Positions 29,012-40,390 of a DNA stretch of 64,000 bases are shown one piece after another. Position 1 is the first letter of the stretch; each line of letters opens with the position of its first letter. Position numbers and translations under genes: made by a program. The stretch lies in contig BLLK01000038.1 in NCBI GenBank assembly GCA_021927905.1, positions 1,426,001-1,490,000 on the forward strand, given 5' to 3'. The stretch comes from Chaetoceros tenuissimus. Its lineage: Eukaryota; Bacillariophyta; Thalassiosirophyceae; Chaetocerotales; Chaetocerotaceae. The notes under the pieces are model-generated. The model was not told where the DNA came from, did not search any database, and saw only the letters and a program-made list of their open reading frames with translations.

Positions 29012-32000
29012 ATGAATAACGGTGAGTCTTTTTTCATGTGTAGTGGAAGTATTAGTAGTCTTCATCATCAACAAGAATGTGAGATCTTTTACAAAACATA
29101 TCTTTTAACCTCCCTCGAACTTACACACAGTGCAGGGAGGAGGAGTAGAACAACCACAGGGGAAGAACAAGTTGTCTCTTGTATCCAAGGTGTATGATTT
29201 GAACGGCGATGGTCGTCTTTCCAAAACAGAGAGGGAACTGCGCGATATGGACACTGCAGGGGTGGGCCATCTCGATAACAGACAGGTGCATGGAATTCTT
29301 TCCGAGTTGCACAATTCCCAAGAAAGCCTTTTATCAGCAAAGAGAATCATCGCCATTCTTGGTGTTGCGCTCTTGTTGCAAGCTCTTGTATTGACTGGAG
29401 TTGTGTTCGTTGCTGTTTACTTGTCAAAAGATTTCAAACCGAATTCAAATGGGCAGCTTACAAACATGAAAGGTGATGCCGTTGTCGTGGGAGGGCATAG
29501 TTATGAATTAACTATTGTCCCTGGGGATGGACCAGAGCGTTCTGAATCATGCATGTTGATTGAAGAGGCCGCATCTATCGTCCATGATGCATCCTCTAAT
29601 ATACCTGTTGATGTTAAACTCATCAGTGGGGAAGGTGACCAAGAAACCTTGATTTCCTTTGCTCTTGGTTCAAGTGTTCAAGAGTACCAAAACAAAATCT
29701 GTATTTCTAAAAATGGAAGTGATGAAGCCTTTCTCTGTCTTAACTTTGAAAGTAATTCATGCGAGCCATCAGACGAAGAAGAATCTGTTGACGGTTCTCG
29801 AAGAATGCTTCGTCGCAGGCTTTTTGATGAGTCTAGAAAGAATTACATGTCTACAATGGTACGAACTATTGGATCTAGAAATCTTGCAGTTACATCAAGT
29901 ACAAGTGTGTTTGCTGAGCTTGAGTACGGTTTGGTAACTGCAGAGCCTGAAGAAGACCAGACGAGTATATTTGATACAGGAACAGCACAATATGCAGTTT
30001 ACTACACTATAAAGAAGCAGATTGGTGGATCTTGGTACTACTGGGTGTAAGTTCTTCACTTGATTTCTAAATTTCATCGACGACATACATCACCTTAATC
30101 TCACATGTTGGTACTAGCATGGATGTTCCTACCAACACAGCTTCTAGTTTTAATAAGAATTGTGATGGTCAAAGAGGCGGATACTTGAGCGGTGTTAACA
30201 TCCTTCTAAAGAAGGAGATAGAAGTGGATCCAAGTTCCCCTGAGGCAAATTGGAGATTTGACTCAAACATGAGGTTGGTGAATCGTCTAAATGGCCAAAA
30301 GGTTTCAGTGGATGATACGACGACATATGACATATTTGGATCGGATGCTGGTTACTTGAAAGGGGACTTTGATAATACGCGCAAACTGTTGACAATTTAT
30401 CCGGTAAAAACCGGTACAAGCACTTATTACTTGCGTACAAGTGAAGGGTACATCTATGCAAGTGACTCGGAGAAGAAGGTAAATCACAGTTTCTAATTTT
30501 CTTACACATGTTTGTCATACAAAAATTAATATTATTATCAAAACAGCTACGTACACGAGTAACTACCTACGATACTCGATCTCAATGCTTCTACAATTAT
30601 AAGTCAAATGAGGCACATTGTGACGCATGGAAATGCCCAAGTGGGAATAGTTCGTAAGTAGGTTTAACTTGATACACTCTTTTCTTATAAAAGAAAAATC
30701 TCACACGTCCAAATCGAATCACCAATCGTTCTGTTCTTAATAGATGCAAGGCGGTGTGGGTAAGTATTCGGTACTATGAATCACAACGTACTTTACAGTA
30801 CTTCCTAACAACATACTTTCATTTGTTTGCAGAAAATTTCTAACCAGGGTTACAATAGTCAGTGTAAACTGAAGACGAAAGGTTATCCAGTTTGCCGTAC
30901 ATATACTAAAAATGGAAACGTACCATATTATGTTAATAACAATAATGACAACTTTCTCCAATTATGGACTGTTGAAAAAGTTGATCCTGGAACTTGGACT
31001 CCGCCAGATCTAGAGCGATCGAACACATTCGTTGCCGCTGTAGAAGCAAATGGAATGCCAAATGTTCAACTTGATGCCCTTAAGACCGGTATCGAAGCCG
31101 CCGGTTCTTTAGGCGAAGCAGCACTCGATATACTTCTCAGTCAAGGTACTCAATATGCAAAAGTATTTGGCGGTGTTGCATTAGGTGTTGGTATTGGTGT
31201 GATTACAGCACTTCTTGAATTTAATGCTGAAGATCAGATTGATCAATTATATGATGAGCTCATGACAGCTATCGATGAACTGCGAAAAGAGATGGAGGAT
31301 GCGGATGAACGTAAAACTGCTCTTGGAATTGTACAAACCATTGGCCCACAAATCTACGGGCCTGATAGTATGCAAGACCCAGAAGAGTCGTGGTTCGATA
31401 CAAACTTGAGAACTTTCAAATTTTCCACATTGTTCAACTACTACGGAGATAGTGATACCATCAAAGACCAGGGGATGCTCACACTTTATAAACTCTTAAG
31501 TTTGCTGGAAACCTTGGATGGCCATATTAACTCTCTATCGTGTTTAGCTTCTAACAATATCTTGGAAGACTGCAGCGATGGAACCTCTCAATTCCACTAC
31601 ACTGTTCGTTATGGTTGGAAATTGTGTAAGTTATAGTACTCTTGGTTTTTATTCTTTTTGAGGTTTTTCCGCCTCACTTTTTCTTCAATTCTTTAATTTT
31701 CTTAGATACAATGATATATGCTCTTTACATGTCAATTTTTCAAGAGTATTATGAGCTTCTGGCATATGTAAGTGAAACTCTATTTCTTAACTTTTTATTG
31801 CACACCCTTTCTAACATCAAACCTCAGTTGCTAAGTAAGGATTTATTTCTAAATGTTGGGCCTAATTCTACGACTTGTCCTGATGGAATTACTAGCATCG
31901 ATGATGTCTTTACTACTGGTGGCATAAATAGTAGAGCCTGCAAAAATGAATTCGCTGATGTGCCTGATAGAGATGACTTCGACAAGGCAATGTAAGTAGT

Positions 32001-32750
32001 ATGATCATGATCAGAATTCTTCCATGATGTTGTTGCTTATGATTTTAACAATGAAATGAATTGTATCAATAGTCGTAACATGGAAAGTGCTCGGTCATCT
32101 TTGCTTGAAGCCTTTGACACGAATTTTGATAATGCTTGGGAGCAAAAGTGCACACACGACAAAGCAGGAGGGGGGCTGGGAGTGTCAGTGCTGAAAAAAA
32201 GTAGATACCTTTACGAATTTTGTGAGACTGACTGCACTATTGGTGAAATTGGTTTCCAGCGTCAAGAGTGTTATGAAGATATGTCAACTGATTATACTTT
32301 TGTTTCTTGTCCATATGAAAAAGGTTGTACAACAATGGTGAGCGCTCAATCTTCCACAAATAAAGATCCTTACATCGGTAAGTTTTTTTTTCATTTTGTT
32401 CCCATACAATTGTTCCCTTGCGGTACTAAAACAGAACAGAGTTAAGATACGATCATTATAAGCCTAATTCTCAAAAATGCAACACTGATTTCATTGACCC
32501 TATCTTTCTAAATGTCGTCAAGAATGAGCGACGTATTTCGATGGAAACCTACTACAGTATGGTCTTCCCACGTTCTGATACTGATGTACCTACTTTTGAC
32601 GGTTCTACTTATTCCTCTTCTGGATATTCTGATTACTTTGAGCTCCATTCCATGTATGAGGAGCTCTTAAGAGAAAGATTCAATCAGATTCTACTAGACC
32701 CAAGACTCTATGAAGAGGTTGCAAGATATCAAAATGATAACGGCTTCTAA
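29012..32750 (+). CDS. EF-hand, single-pass membrane protein with large ectodomain, ten exons
   Basis: Exons inferred from GT-AG junctions that keep frame: 29012-29021, 29131-30046, 30118-30478, 30547-30653, 30744-30759, 30833-31625, 31706-31767, 31828-31991, 32073-32377, 32440-32750; total 3045 bases, 1014 residues. Near the N-terminus, YDLNGDGRLSKTE is a canonical EF-hand loop (D-x-N-x-D ... E). A membrane segment (IIAILGVALLLQALVLTGVV, residues ~75-100) follows. The ~900-residue remainder has many Cys and Trp residues (SQCFYNY, AHCDAWKCPSG, QKCTHDK, CETDCTIG), as expected outside the cell, plus a Gly/Ala-rich hydrophobic stretch (FGGVALGVGIGVITALLEF) near the middle. Exon 5 is only 16 bases. 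It could be a calcium-responsive surface receptor (inference). I know no named family. Confidence 0.75.
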
Positions 32751-33497
32751 ATCTGGGAATTGTAAAGATATGTGGCGAGGAGTAATCTTTGTGTAGTAAG
32801 AAACAAGGTGGTTGTTCGGTGAGGCAAAGATTGCAATGGAATAAACAAAAAACAAAATGAAAAAAATATTCATAATGATACATCTTTACATACAAGGACA
32901 TGCATAGTACATGGAGACAAAGATTTGAAAAAAAGAAAAAAATATACATACATTTGATACATCTCGAAAAAAGAAAAAACAAACATACATTTGATACATC
33001 TCAATATATATTTCAAATACATGACAGGAATGTAAATCACTACTCGGTATAGACTGGTTACCTATACGCGTGAAAAACCTCTTTCTAAAAAAAATAAAAT
33101 AAAAAACTGCCCTTCGAGTGGGGGAGAGAAAAAAATATCTGTGTGCGCTTACGAGTGAAGTTGTATGTCGAAAAGATTTTTAGTATGGATAATGGATTCT
33201 AGGATTGTGATCCCTAATCTTTTGTTTCGACAATGACGGGTGTAAATTCGAATAGGAGTCGAGTCGTTTGTTCTTCAAGAAAGATCCAAGGGTTCCTTGG
33301 GACTACATGAACATGACTACATTACTTCAGTTTGTCAAAGATAACATATTCTTGAAGTATTTGAAGCATATCTGTTGCATTAATATAGTATTTGTATGTA
33401 AATGGATGCATAAACGAAATACAATTTTTCCATTCTAATTGTCTTATTTTATAGATCAATATTTCCCCCTCTGCTATATGACACAACTACTAAGGAG
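32751..33497. other. Intergenic, AT-rich
   Basis: Contains a 19-base direct repeat CATACATTTGATACATCTC (32947-32965 and 32984-33002) and A-rich runs. No gene found. Confidence 0.4.
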
Positions 33498-33688
33498 GGT
33501 TATGATCCATCTCTAAAACAAAAAGCTCAAGGAAGCATTTCGATCACAGCCGAAAAACGATGTACGTACAAACACACAGAGACAACGAGATACGAGATCC
33601 AAAAGCAAAACACATCTCAAATGCATTAGAAGCCATTCCTTTTGATACACCACACACAAATAAATACATAATCTTACATCAAATAAAC
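33498..33688 (+). promoter_or_regulatory. PSMD6 promoter/5' UTR, duplicated at 17.4 kb
   Basis: 191 bases before the PSMD6 start codon that recur at 17361-17533, with a few differences. The duplication breakpoint is at 33498 (GGTTATGATCCATC). Confidence 0.6.
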
Positions 33689-34997
33689 ATGTCTGAAAAG
33701 ATGGAAGTCGACACCCCAACAACAGCAGCAACAGAAGAAAAGAAGGCGGAACACGTGACCCCTTCTGCCAGTGGAGAATCAGCAGCAGAGCATCCAGACA
33801 TGAAACTCGCTCAAGCCATTCATAAAGCAGTCCTCATGTCTTCTAATAAAATCCCAATGGATACTGCACACATTGATACACTCAAAGCTGACTTGATTAA
33901 AATGTCAAACCCATCACTGATTGAATCACTAGCATCCCCTCTTCAATGGGATCTATCCACAGTCGACATCGCTGGCATGAAGACTGCGAATGAAACCACT
34001 TTGAATGAATTAGAAGAGAAAGTCAAGGAAGCACAAGAAAATGCAGGTGATATGGAAGTACTCGAGGCACGTATTGCAGTGGCACAATTTGCAGCCAAGA
34101 GCATGTCGAAAAAGGAGGCTCTTGCCATGTATCAACTCGTACTTGATTTGCCAAAATTGAGTAGTGGCAAACAGATGGATGCTCTCATGGAACAGTCCAG
34201 AGTGTGTAGTTTTTATTCGGATACTTTGAAAAACAAGGATTATATCGCAAAGGTACGTAGCATATTCTACAGAAATATAGAATATTTTCATGAAGCGTAT
34301 ACTCACTTTGTTCTAGATTTCCAAATTGGCGGAAGAATCGGGGGATTGGGATCGTCGCAATCGTCTCAAGGTATACACTGCTCTACAAAACATCCTCACA
34401 AGAGATATGAAAACTGCAGCATCACTACTCATTGACTGTATTGCTACCTTTTCCTGTACAGAATTGTGCTCCTATCCTAATTTCATTTTGTACACCATGA
34501 TGACCAACATTTTGTATTTGCCACGTACAGACCTCAAGGCGAAAATTATTGATGGGTCTGAAATCTTGTCGGTGAAGGATGATGTTATGCCTGTCTTTAC
34601 TCTGGTGAAGTGTTTGTATGATTGTGATTACAAGGGGTATCTTCAAGCCATGGTCGAGGTGGAAAGTGTTTTATTGGCGGATAGATTCTTGTTTCCGCAT
34701 GCTGGTTACATCATGAGAGAATTGCATGTCTTGGGTTATAAGCAGTTTTTGGATTCTTACAAGTCTGTTACTCTTACAAGTATGGCGCAGAGTTTTGGAG
34801 TTTCAGTTGACTTTTTGGATGTGCAGTTGAGTAGATTTATTGCTGCGGGAAGGTTGACTGCTAAAATTGATAAATTTGGTGGAGTTGTAGAGACGAATAG
34901 ACCTGATTTGAAGAATGCACAATACAGAGATATGATTCAACAAGGCGATTTGTTGTTGAATCGTATTCAAAAGTTGGCAAGAGTTGTGGATGTGTAA
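33689..34997 (+). CDS. PSMD6: 26S proteasome regulatory subunit RPN7/PSMD6
   Basis: Exons 33689-34252 and 34317-34997 (64-base GT-AG intron, phase 0), 414 residues against ~390 in animals; the excess is an acidic/Ala-rich N-terminus. RPN7 is a PCI-domain subunit of the proteasome lid and acts in ubiquitin-dependent protein breakdown in cytosol and nucleus. The helical TPR-like part includes NELEEKVKEAQENAGDMEV and ARIAVAQFAAKSMSKKEAL. The PCI domain includes NRLKVYTALQNILTRDMKTA, DLLLNRIQKLARVVD at the end, and the winged-helix segment SMAQSFGVSVDFLDVQLSRF with RLTAKIDKFGGVVETNRPD. This is the intact parent of the truncated copy at 17.4 kb. Confidence 0.93.
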
Positions 34998-35411
34998 GAC
35001 TGGCGTGTAGTGTGTACGTTCAGTCTCGCTAGAGAGAGAGACGTTATCTGAACAAATGGGAAGGATGGATGGAACAATGTAGGAGATACAGAATAACCAC
35101 TGCATCCTAGCAACTTTGAATAAACCTAGATAATACCGACAAGCATTCTGTAATGTATTTACATAGATAATATTTTCAGTATTGCGGAAGTTCTGTGGAT
35201 AGTCCACCGAAAATGTGTCTAATTGATTCTTACGAGTATTGTCGTACGTTGCTCGTCATTTTTATAAAAGATATTCCATGTTTAAATACATCTTCAATTG
35301 ATAATATTTTTTTAAAATGATACCGTACATCATTTTCGAATGATAGTTGTGAAGATACTCATGTTCCTCATTATTTCTGCAAAAGAAGGAATAGGAATTT
35401 TGTCTATTTGA

Positions 35412-35425
35412 GTCTATTTGACTCC
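35412..35425 (+). promoter_or_regulatory. Family promoter box of copy E
   Basis: GTCTATTTGACTCC, 151 bases before the ATG of copy E. No TGACGTCA follows here; the nearest related word is CGTCATTGTGAGATCAC. Confidence 0.5.
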
Positions 35426-35575
35426 TATTTTCACTCGTCATTGTGAGATCACAGCGTAACACGTTGACAACGTTGAAAACAAGAAATGAAAAGGTTGCAC
35501 ATGTTAGCTACATGTTTAATTGAATGATATTTTATCAAAGGATATGCAAAATAGGTTTAAGCACAAATCAATACA

Positions 35576-36778
35576 ATGGACATTTCTATATTACAAAGCA
35601 ACCTCGAATTCATCAAGAGTCTTTATTTCCACAAAGAATGGAAAGATGAACATTGCAAGGATGATATTCTAGAAGCTATCGAGGAATGCAATACAAAGAT
35701 TATGAATGCATTTGGTGAATCTATGCACACTCTATGGTATCATAAGCCTTCAATTGAAGCTGTTGAGAAAGTAGTGAACAAGTTCCCGTCAACATTGACG
35801 TATGAAGATGAAGATGATGGGATGCTTCCCATCCATACAGCTGCAACTACTGTTGGATACAAGTATGTACCTGTTCTAGCAAAAGAAGGAATCAAACACA
35901 ATGTTGGAGGAGAAGACGCAAGAGGTGGACTGCTACTGACTGATCCAAGCATTGATCATGGATGCAATATCTTGCAACTCTTGAGTACTAATGTTGATGA
36001 TGATGATGATGATTATGTTTGTGTTGATTCAAACAGACTCAATGTGATGATAGAACTACAGAGATCAGATTTACTACTCAAAAACGATATTCGAGAACAC
36101 GATTTGCTGCATGTATCCTGTTTTGAAAGAACGAAAGAAAGGTTTGAATATTTGGTCAACTGGGATCCAGATGCCTTGATTGAAGCAATTTTTGAAAATA
36201 AATCTTTGCTTCATTCCATGTCATTAGAGTCAGACGATAGAATAATTTTGGCTTTGAAAACTGGATTCGAGTATCATCCTACTATCGGAGGATCACTTTT
36301 CGTATAAGATGATGAGGGAATTACTGGATTGGATCATTTGTGCCTAAGTGTAGGAGCAGAAAAAGTCACGTCACTATTGCATCAAATACTGTCTCCCGAT
36401 TGCAACTATCCAATATTGCACCATATTTTCGTGAAGGCTCCTAATTATATCAATTTGTTCATGAGAAAGTTTCGCTGGGCTTATCACTTAAAAGATCATA
36501 ATGGAAGGACACTCCATCAAGCTGTGCTAGCTGCCGGACCCGACGTGATGAATAAGAATGATATGATTCTTACATCACTTAGCCATAATCAGATCAGAAC
36601 CAAAGATCCTATTACTACTTTGTATCCATTTGCAGCGATGGCAGTAGGTGAACATGCAGATTTGGAAAGTACCTTTTATTTGCTTCGTCGACAACCATCA
36701 GTCATGGATAGACATTCGAGATCTGAGAGTGACAGTAGTAGTAATCGTAGAAGAAAGAGAAGAAAGACGAGCAAGTAG
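35576..36778 (+). pseudogene. Ankyrin-like family copy E, one in-frame stop
   Basis: The start is at 35576 (MDISILQSNLEFIKSLYFHK). After TIGGSLFV a TAA (36305-36307) stands where paralogues have Lys or Glu (FVKDD/FVEDD). The same frame then continues undamaged through GITGLDHLC, PILHHIFVKAP, FRWAYHLKDHNGRTLHQA, TKDPITTLYPFAAMAVGE and LLRRQPSVMDRHSRSESDSSS to 36778. One substitution explains the loss. An Asp-rich insertion (VDDDDDDYVCVD, residues ~140-155) is special to this copy and copy F. The C-terminal ~40 residues are nearly identical to copy F. Confidence 0.8.
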
Positions 36779-37076
36779 TGAATGAAGATACTCTAGTGTT
36801 CTAAAATATATCCTACATACATTGTGGTAGATAAATGAATGTAATCTAAAATATAAAGTCCTGTAAAATTCTCTAGTTTTCTATGAAGTAGAAAAAGCTT
36901 TTTTAGTTCATATGAAACGTATGGGATCCTCTTTCAGAAAAAGATGAGTATGAGATCTATATTGAATATAATTATTACATTGTACATATGTACAAAAGTT
37001 TAGTTTAAAGCTTGTCATCATTTCTTCACCAAAGGTCTATCAAATTAATTTCGAAAAAAGATGCAGTGATGAGTGT

Positions 37077-37102
37077 AGCTATTTGACTCCTATCGTGACG
37101 TC
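37077..37102 (+). promoter_or_regulatory. Family promoter element of copy F
   Basis: AGCTATTTGACTCC (37077-37090) then TGACGTC (37096-37102); the second site ends 142 bases before the start codon. Confidence 0.65.
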
Positions 37103-37243
37103 TCTAACCTTCTTTTTTCGTTGGTACAAAATCTGCGTCGTGAAAAATCAAAATGGCAGCATTTTATTTACATCAGCATCAAGATTACTTTTGTTTCATC
37201 GATATCAAAAGATAGATATTCAATAGGATAATACATATCAAAC

Positions 37244-38404
37244 ATGGACATCTCAACATTACAAAGCAACATCGACTTCATCAAGAGTCTCTATTCCAAC
37301 AAAGAATGGAAAGACGAGGAGTGTCGAGATGATATTCTAGAAGCTATTGAGGAATGTAATCAAAAGATAGAAAAGACTTTTGGTTGGTCTATGCATAAAC
37401 TCCATTTGCACAAGCCATCTATAGAAGCTGTGGAGAAGGTAGCGATGAAGTTTCCATCGACGTTATCGTATGTAGATGTAGTTGATGGACAGATTCCGAT
37501 TCAAAGTGCTGCAACTAGAGATGGATATGAGTATGTTCCAGTTCTAGCAAAAGAAGGGATAAAACGCAAAATAGGAGGAAAAGATGCGAGGGGAGGACTA
37601 CTACTGACTGATCCAAGTCATGATTATGGATGGAATACATTGCAATGTTTTATTAATGTTGGTGATGATGCTGACGAAGATGCAGAGAGAGTCAATGTGA
37701 TGAAAGAGCTCCGGAGATCAGCTTTAATCCTCAAAAAAGACATTCAAGAGTACAATCTATTACATGTGTCATGTTATGAATTCACAAAAGAAAGGTGTGA
37801 ATATCTGGTCAGCTGGGATCCTGATGCCTTGGTTGAGACGAGATTTAGAAATAAACCTTTGATTCACTACTTTGTAGATGAAAAAGAATCGCTCCAATTG
37901 CTTTTGAAAATTGGATTTAAGTATCATGCAAACATTGGTGGGATACTTTTCGTGAAAGATGATGAAGGAACCACAGGACTCAATTGTATGTGTGATGAAA
38001 TAGGAGTTGATGAAGTCTTGACAATGCTTCACTATCCAATACTTCATCATGTTTTCGTCATGGCTCCTCATCAGAAAGATTCGTTCATGAAGCAATTCCC
38101 CTGGGCGTATCATCTAAGAGATCATAATGACCGCACACTTCACCAAGCTGTACTAGCAGCAGGACCTGACGCTGTGAATAACAATAATGTGATTCTTGCA
38201 TCCCTTACCGATGGCCAGATCAGAACCAAAGATCCACTTACTACTTTGTATCCATTTGCAGCGATGGCCGTAGGCGAGCATGCAGATTTGGAAAGTACCT
38301 TTTATTTGCTACGTCGACAGCCGTCAGTAATGGATCGGCATTCGAGATCTGAGAGTGACAGTAGTAGTAATCGTAGAAGAAAGAAGAGAAAGGTGGAGAA
38401 GTAA
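37244..38404 (+). CDS. Ankyrin-like diatom family protein, copy F (intact)
   Basis: 386 residues from MDISTLQSNIDFIKSLYSNK. It keeps IPIQSAATRDGYEYVPVLAKEG, GGKDARGGLLLTDPS, WDPDALVETRFRNKPLIHY, IGFKYHANIGGILFVKDDEG, FPWAYHLRDHNDRTLHQAV and LLRRQPSVMDRHSRSESDSSS with a basic tail. Relative to other copies, about ten residues before YPILHHVF are missing (MLHYPILHH where others have LHxILSPxxxYPILHH). The change is in frame and may not matter. Its nearest relative is copy E, 470 bases upstream in the same direction. Confidence 0.82.
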   Translation: MDISTLQSNIDFIKSLYSNKEWKDEECRDDILEAIEECNQKIEKTFGWSMHKLHLHKPSIEAVEKVAMKFPSTLSYVDVVDGQIPIQSAATRDGYEYVPVLAKEGIKRKIGGKDARGGLLLTDPSHDYGWNTLQCFINVGDDADEDAERVNVMKELRRSALILKKDIQEYNLLHVSCYEFTKERCEYLVSWDPDALVETRFRNKPLIHYFVDEKESLQLLLKIGFKYHANIGGILFVKDDEGTTGLNCMCDEIGVDEVLTMLHYPILHHVFVMAPHQKDSFMKQFPWAYHLRDHNDRTLHQAVLAAGPDAVNNNNVILASLTDGQIRTKDPLTTLYPFAAMAVGEHADLESTFYLLRRQPSVMDRHSRSESDSSSNRRRKKRKVEK

Positions 38405-38696
38405 TGAGTTATTTGGTGTATCTATAATACTGCATATCCACCATAATAAGAAACACAGTGGTAGATAAATAAATGTAATCTATAATGAAATTTCAAGTGT
38501 AATTACATTTCTGTAAAATTCTCTAGTCTAGTTTTCGATAATATTAGAAAATGAACTGTTAGTATATGAACATAGAGTCCTCTTTCAGAAAAAGCAAAAG
38601 ATATATATTTAATTTCCACTGTATTAGAATTTTATGCCTGTTTTTTCTCTATCAAAGGTCTCGAGCCTGAAATTTACTTTCGAAAGAAAATGAGTT

Positions 38697-38724
38697 AGCT
38701 ATTTGACTCCTAGTCTTGACGTCA
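38697..38724 (+). promoter_or_regulatory. Family promoter element of copy G
   Basis: AGCTATTTGACTCC (38697-38710) and the full palindrome TGACGTCA (38717-38724), 147 bases before the start codon. Closest match to the displaced promoter at 15.15 kb. Confidence 0.68.
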
Positions 38725-38870
38725 TACAGAGATTTCTACGACATTTGTGCAATACCAAGACTCAAAATTATTTTGGCACAACATCTATCATCACCGTTGT
38801 AAGATTTTACATAAAAACTACTTTGTTGCCTTCATAAAAACTAGTTTGTTATCTATCGAAACTCATCATC

Positions 38871-40004
38871 ATGAACATTGCAACCTTTCAGAGTAAACTC
38901 GACTTCATCAAGGATCTGTACTCCAACGAAGAATGGACAGAGAGAGAATGTCGAGATGATATCCTCGCAATACTTGAAGAAGCTCACACAAAGATCGTAA
39001 ATGCATTTGGTGAATCTTTGCTTAGATTGAGAGATGGTAAACATAAGCCTTCCATTGAGGCAGTGGAGAAAGTTGTGAAGAAGTTTCCGGCGGCTTTATC
39101 ATATGAAGATGAACATGGATATATTCCTATTTCACTCATTAGTGAGGAAAATGAAGATGCATATGGATATGAGTATATTCCAATCCTTGCGAAGGAAGGT
39201 GTAAAGCACAATGTTGGGGGCGAACATGGAAGAGGAGGATTGTTTCATAGTGATCCAGACGGATTTGTAATAAACACATTGCAATGTGTATGTTTGTTTT
39301 CAGAAAACGAGGCGGCAAACCTGAATGCGCTAAAAGAGCTGCGAAAGTTGGGTCTCTTCTTCAAGAGTGACATCCAAGAGTATAACTTATTATTTTATTC
39401 TATACGAAGTAAGAACAGAAAGGAACAGTTTGAGTATTTGGTGGATTGGGATCCTAATGCATTGCTCAATATTCATATTGACGCGATTGCAAACGTTTAT
39501 GAAAGCAGATACAGTGACTTAGAAATACTTTTCAGAGCAGGATTCAAGCACTTTCCAAATATTGGCGGTATACTTTTTATTGAAGATACAGATGGTTATA
39601 CAGTCTTGGATTTAGCATTTAGAGGGGATTACGGAGTTCAAGGTACCATTTCTGCTCTTCATAAAATACTTGCGCCACGTTCTGACTATCCGATACTACA
39701 CCATGTTTACATCAAGGCTCCCCAACATGTCAATTTATTTGCAAAGAAGTTTTGGTGGGCATATCATCTCAAAGATCACAGGGACAGAACACTACACCAA
39801 GCTGTGTTGGCGGCTGGACCTGACGTCATGAATGCAAATAGCCAACTTTTTGCATCACTCACAGATGACCAGCTTCAAACAAAAGATCCAATTACTACTC
39901 TATACCCTTTTGCAGCGATGGCAGTGGGACAGAAAGCAGAGTTGGAAGATGTTTTTGGTCTTCTACGTCGTCAACCATCAGTGCTAGAAAGGCTTGATGG
40001 GTAA
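38871..40004 (+). CDS. Ankyrin-like diatom family protein, copy G (intact)
   Basis: 377 residues from MNIATFQSKLDFIKDLY. The sister of copy C: EEWTERECRDDILA, GKHKPSIEAVEKVVKKFP, YIPILAKEGVKHNVGG, FKSDIQEYNLLFYS, HVYIKAPQHVNLFAKKF, WWAYHLKDHRDRTLHQAV, and an abrupt end after QPSVLERLDG without a basic tail. The subgroup also replaces the usual WDPDALxETR with WDPNALLNIH here. The C/G pair lies on opposite strands 28 kb apart, so the duplication involved an inversion or transposition. G keeps its promoter, which makes it a natural control for copy C. Confidence 0.82.
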   Translation: MNIATFQSKLDFIKDLYSNEEWTERECRDDILAILEEAHTKIVNAFGESLLRLRDGKHKPSIEAVEKVVKKFPAALSYEDEHGYIPISLISEENEDAYGYEYIPILAKEGVKHNVGGEHGRGGLFHSDPDGFVINTLQCVCLFSENEAANLNALKELRKLGLFFKSDIQEYNLLFYSIRSKNRKEQFEYLVDWDPNALLNIHIDAIANVYESRYSDLEILFRAGFKHFPNIGGILFIEDTDGYTVLDLAFRGDYGVQGTISALHKILAPRSDYPILHHVYIKAPQHVNLFAKKFWWAYHLKDHRDRTLHQAVLAAGPDVMNANSQLFASLTDDQLQTKDPITTLYPFAAMAVGQKAELEDVFGLLRRQPSVLERLDG

Positions 40005-40390
40005 TTTATCGGTGGCTGCTGGATGTTTTCTTTCTCTTTTCATTTTTGGCTGCTATCGTTCCTTTATGTCTTTTGTCTTATAATTTATAAAATGTATTTG
40101 TATCTGCATTAATCATAAAATATGTTAAATGTTCAAATGAAACAGATAAGCTTCAATTATGTATTTTGAATATAATCTTTAAAATAATCACTATGACGAG
40201 GGAAAACTTCATTGTAGCCATATGACAGGCTAAATTGCCCTTATGATACACACAAAACCTATGTCATTGGTAAAAATACAAAATAAGAACACCATTTTCA
40301 TTTCAAATTTCTTTAGCTCTGCCTATAGATTTCACTATCAACACATACAACACTTTAATTGCAAAATAATTTTCAATCACACATATCATA

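Noticed and set aside
29089-29356. Three overlapping minus-strand frames at the start of the EF-hand gene
   Set aside because: They mirror the coding strand of exon 2, which has a clear EF-hand and membrane segment.
36305-36307. Programmed read-through of the TAA in copy E
   Set aside because: Paralogues have Lys/Glu at this position and other copies carry unrelated single lesions; ordinary nonsense mutation is simpler.
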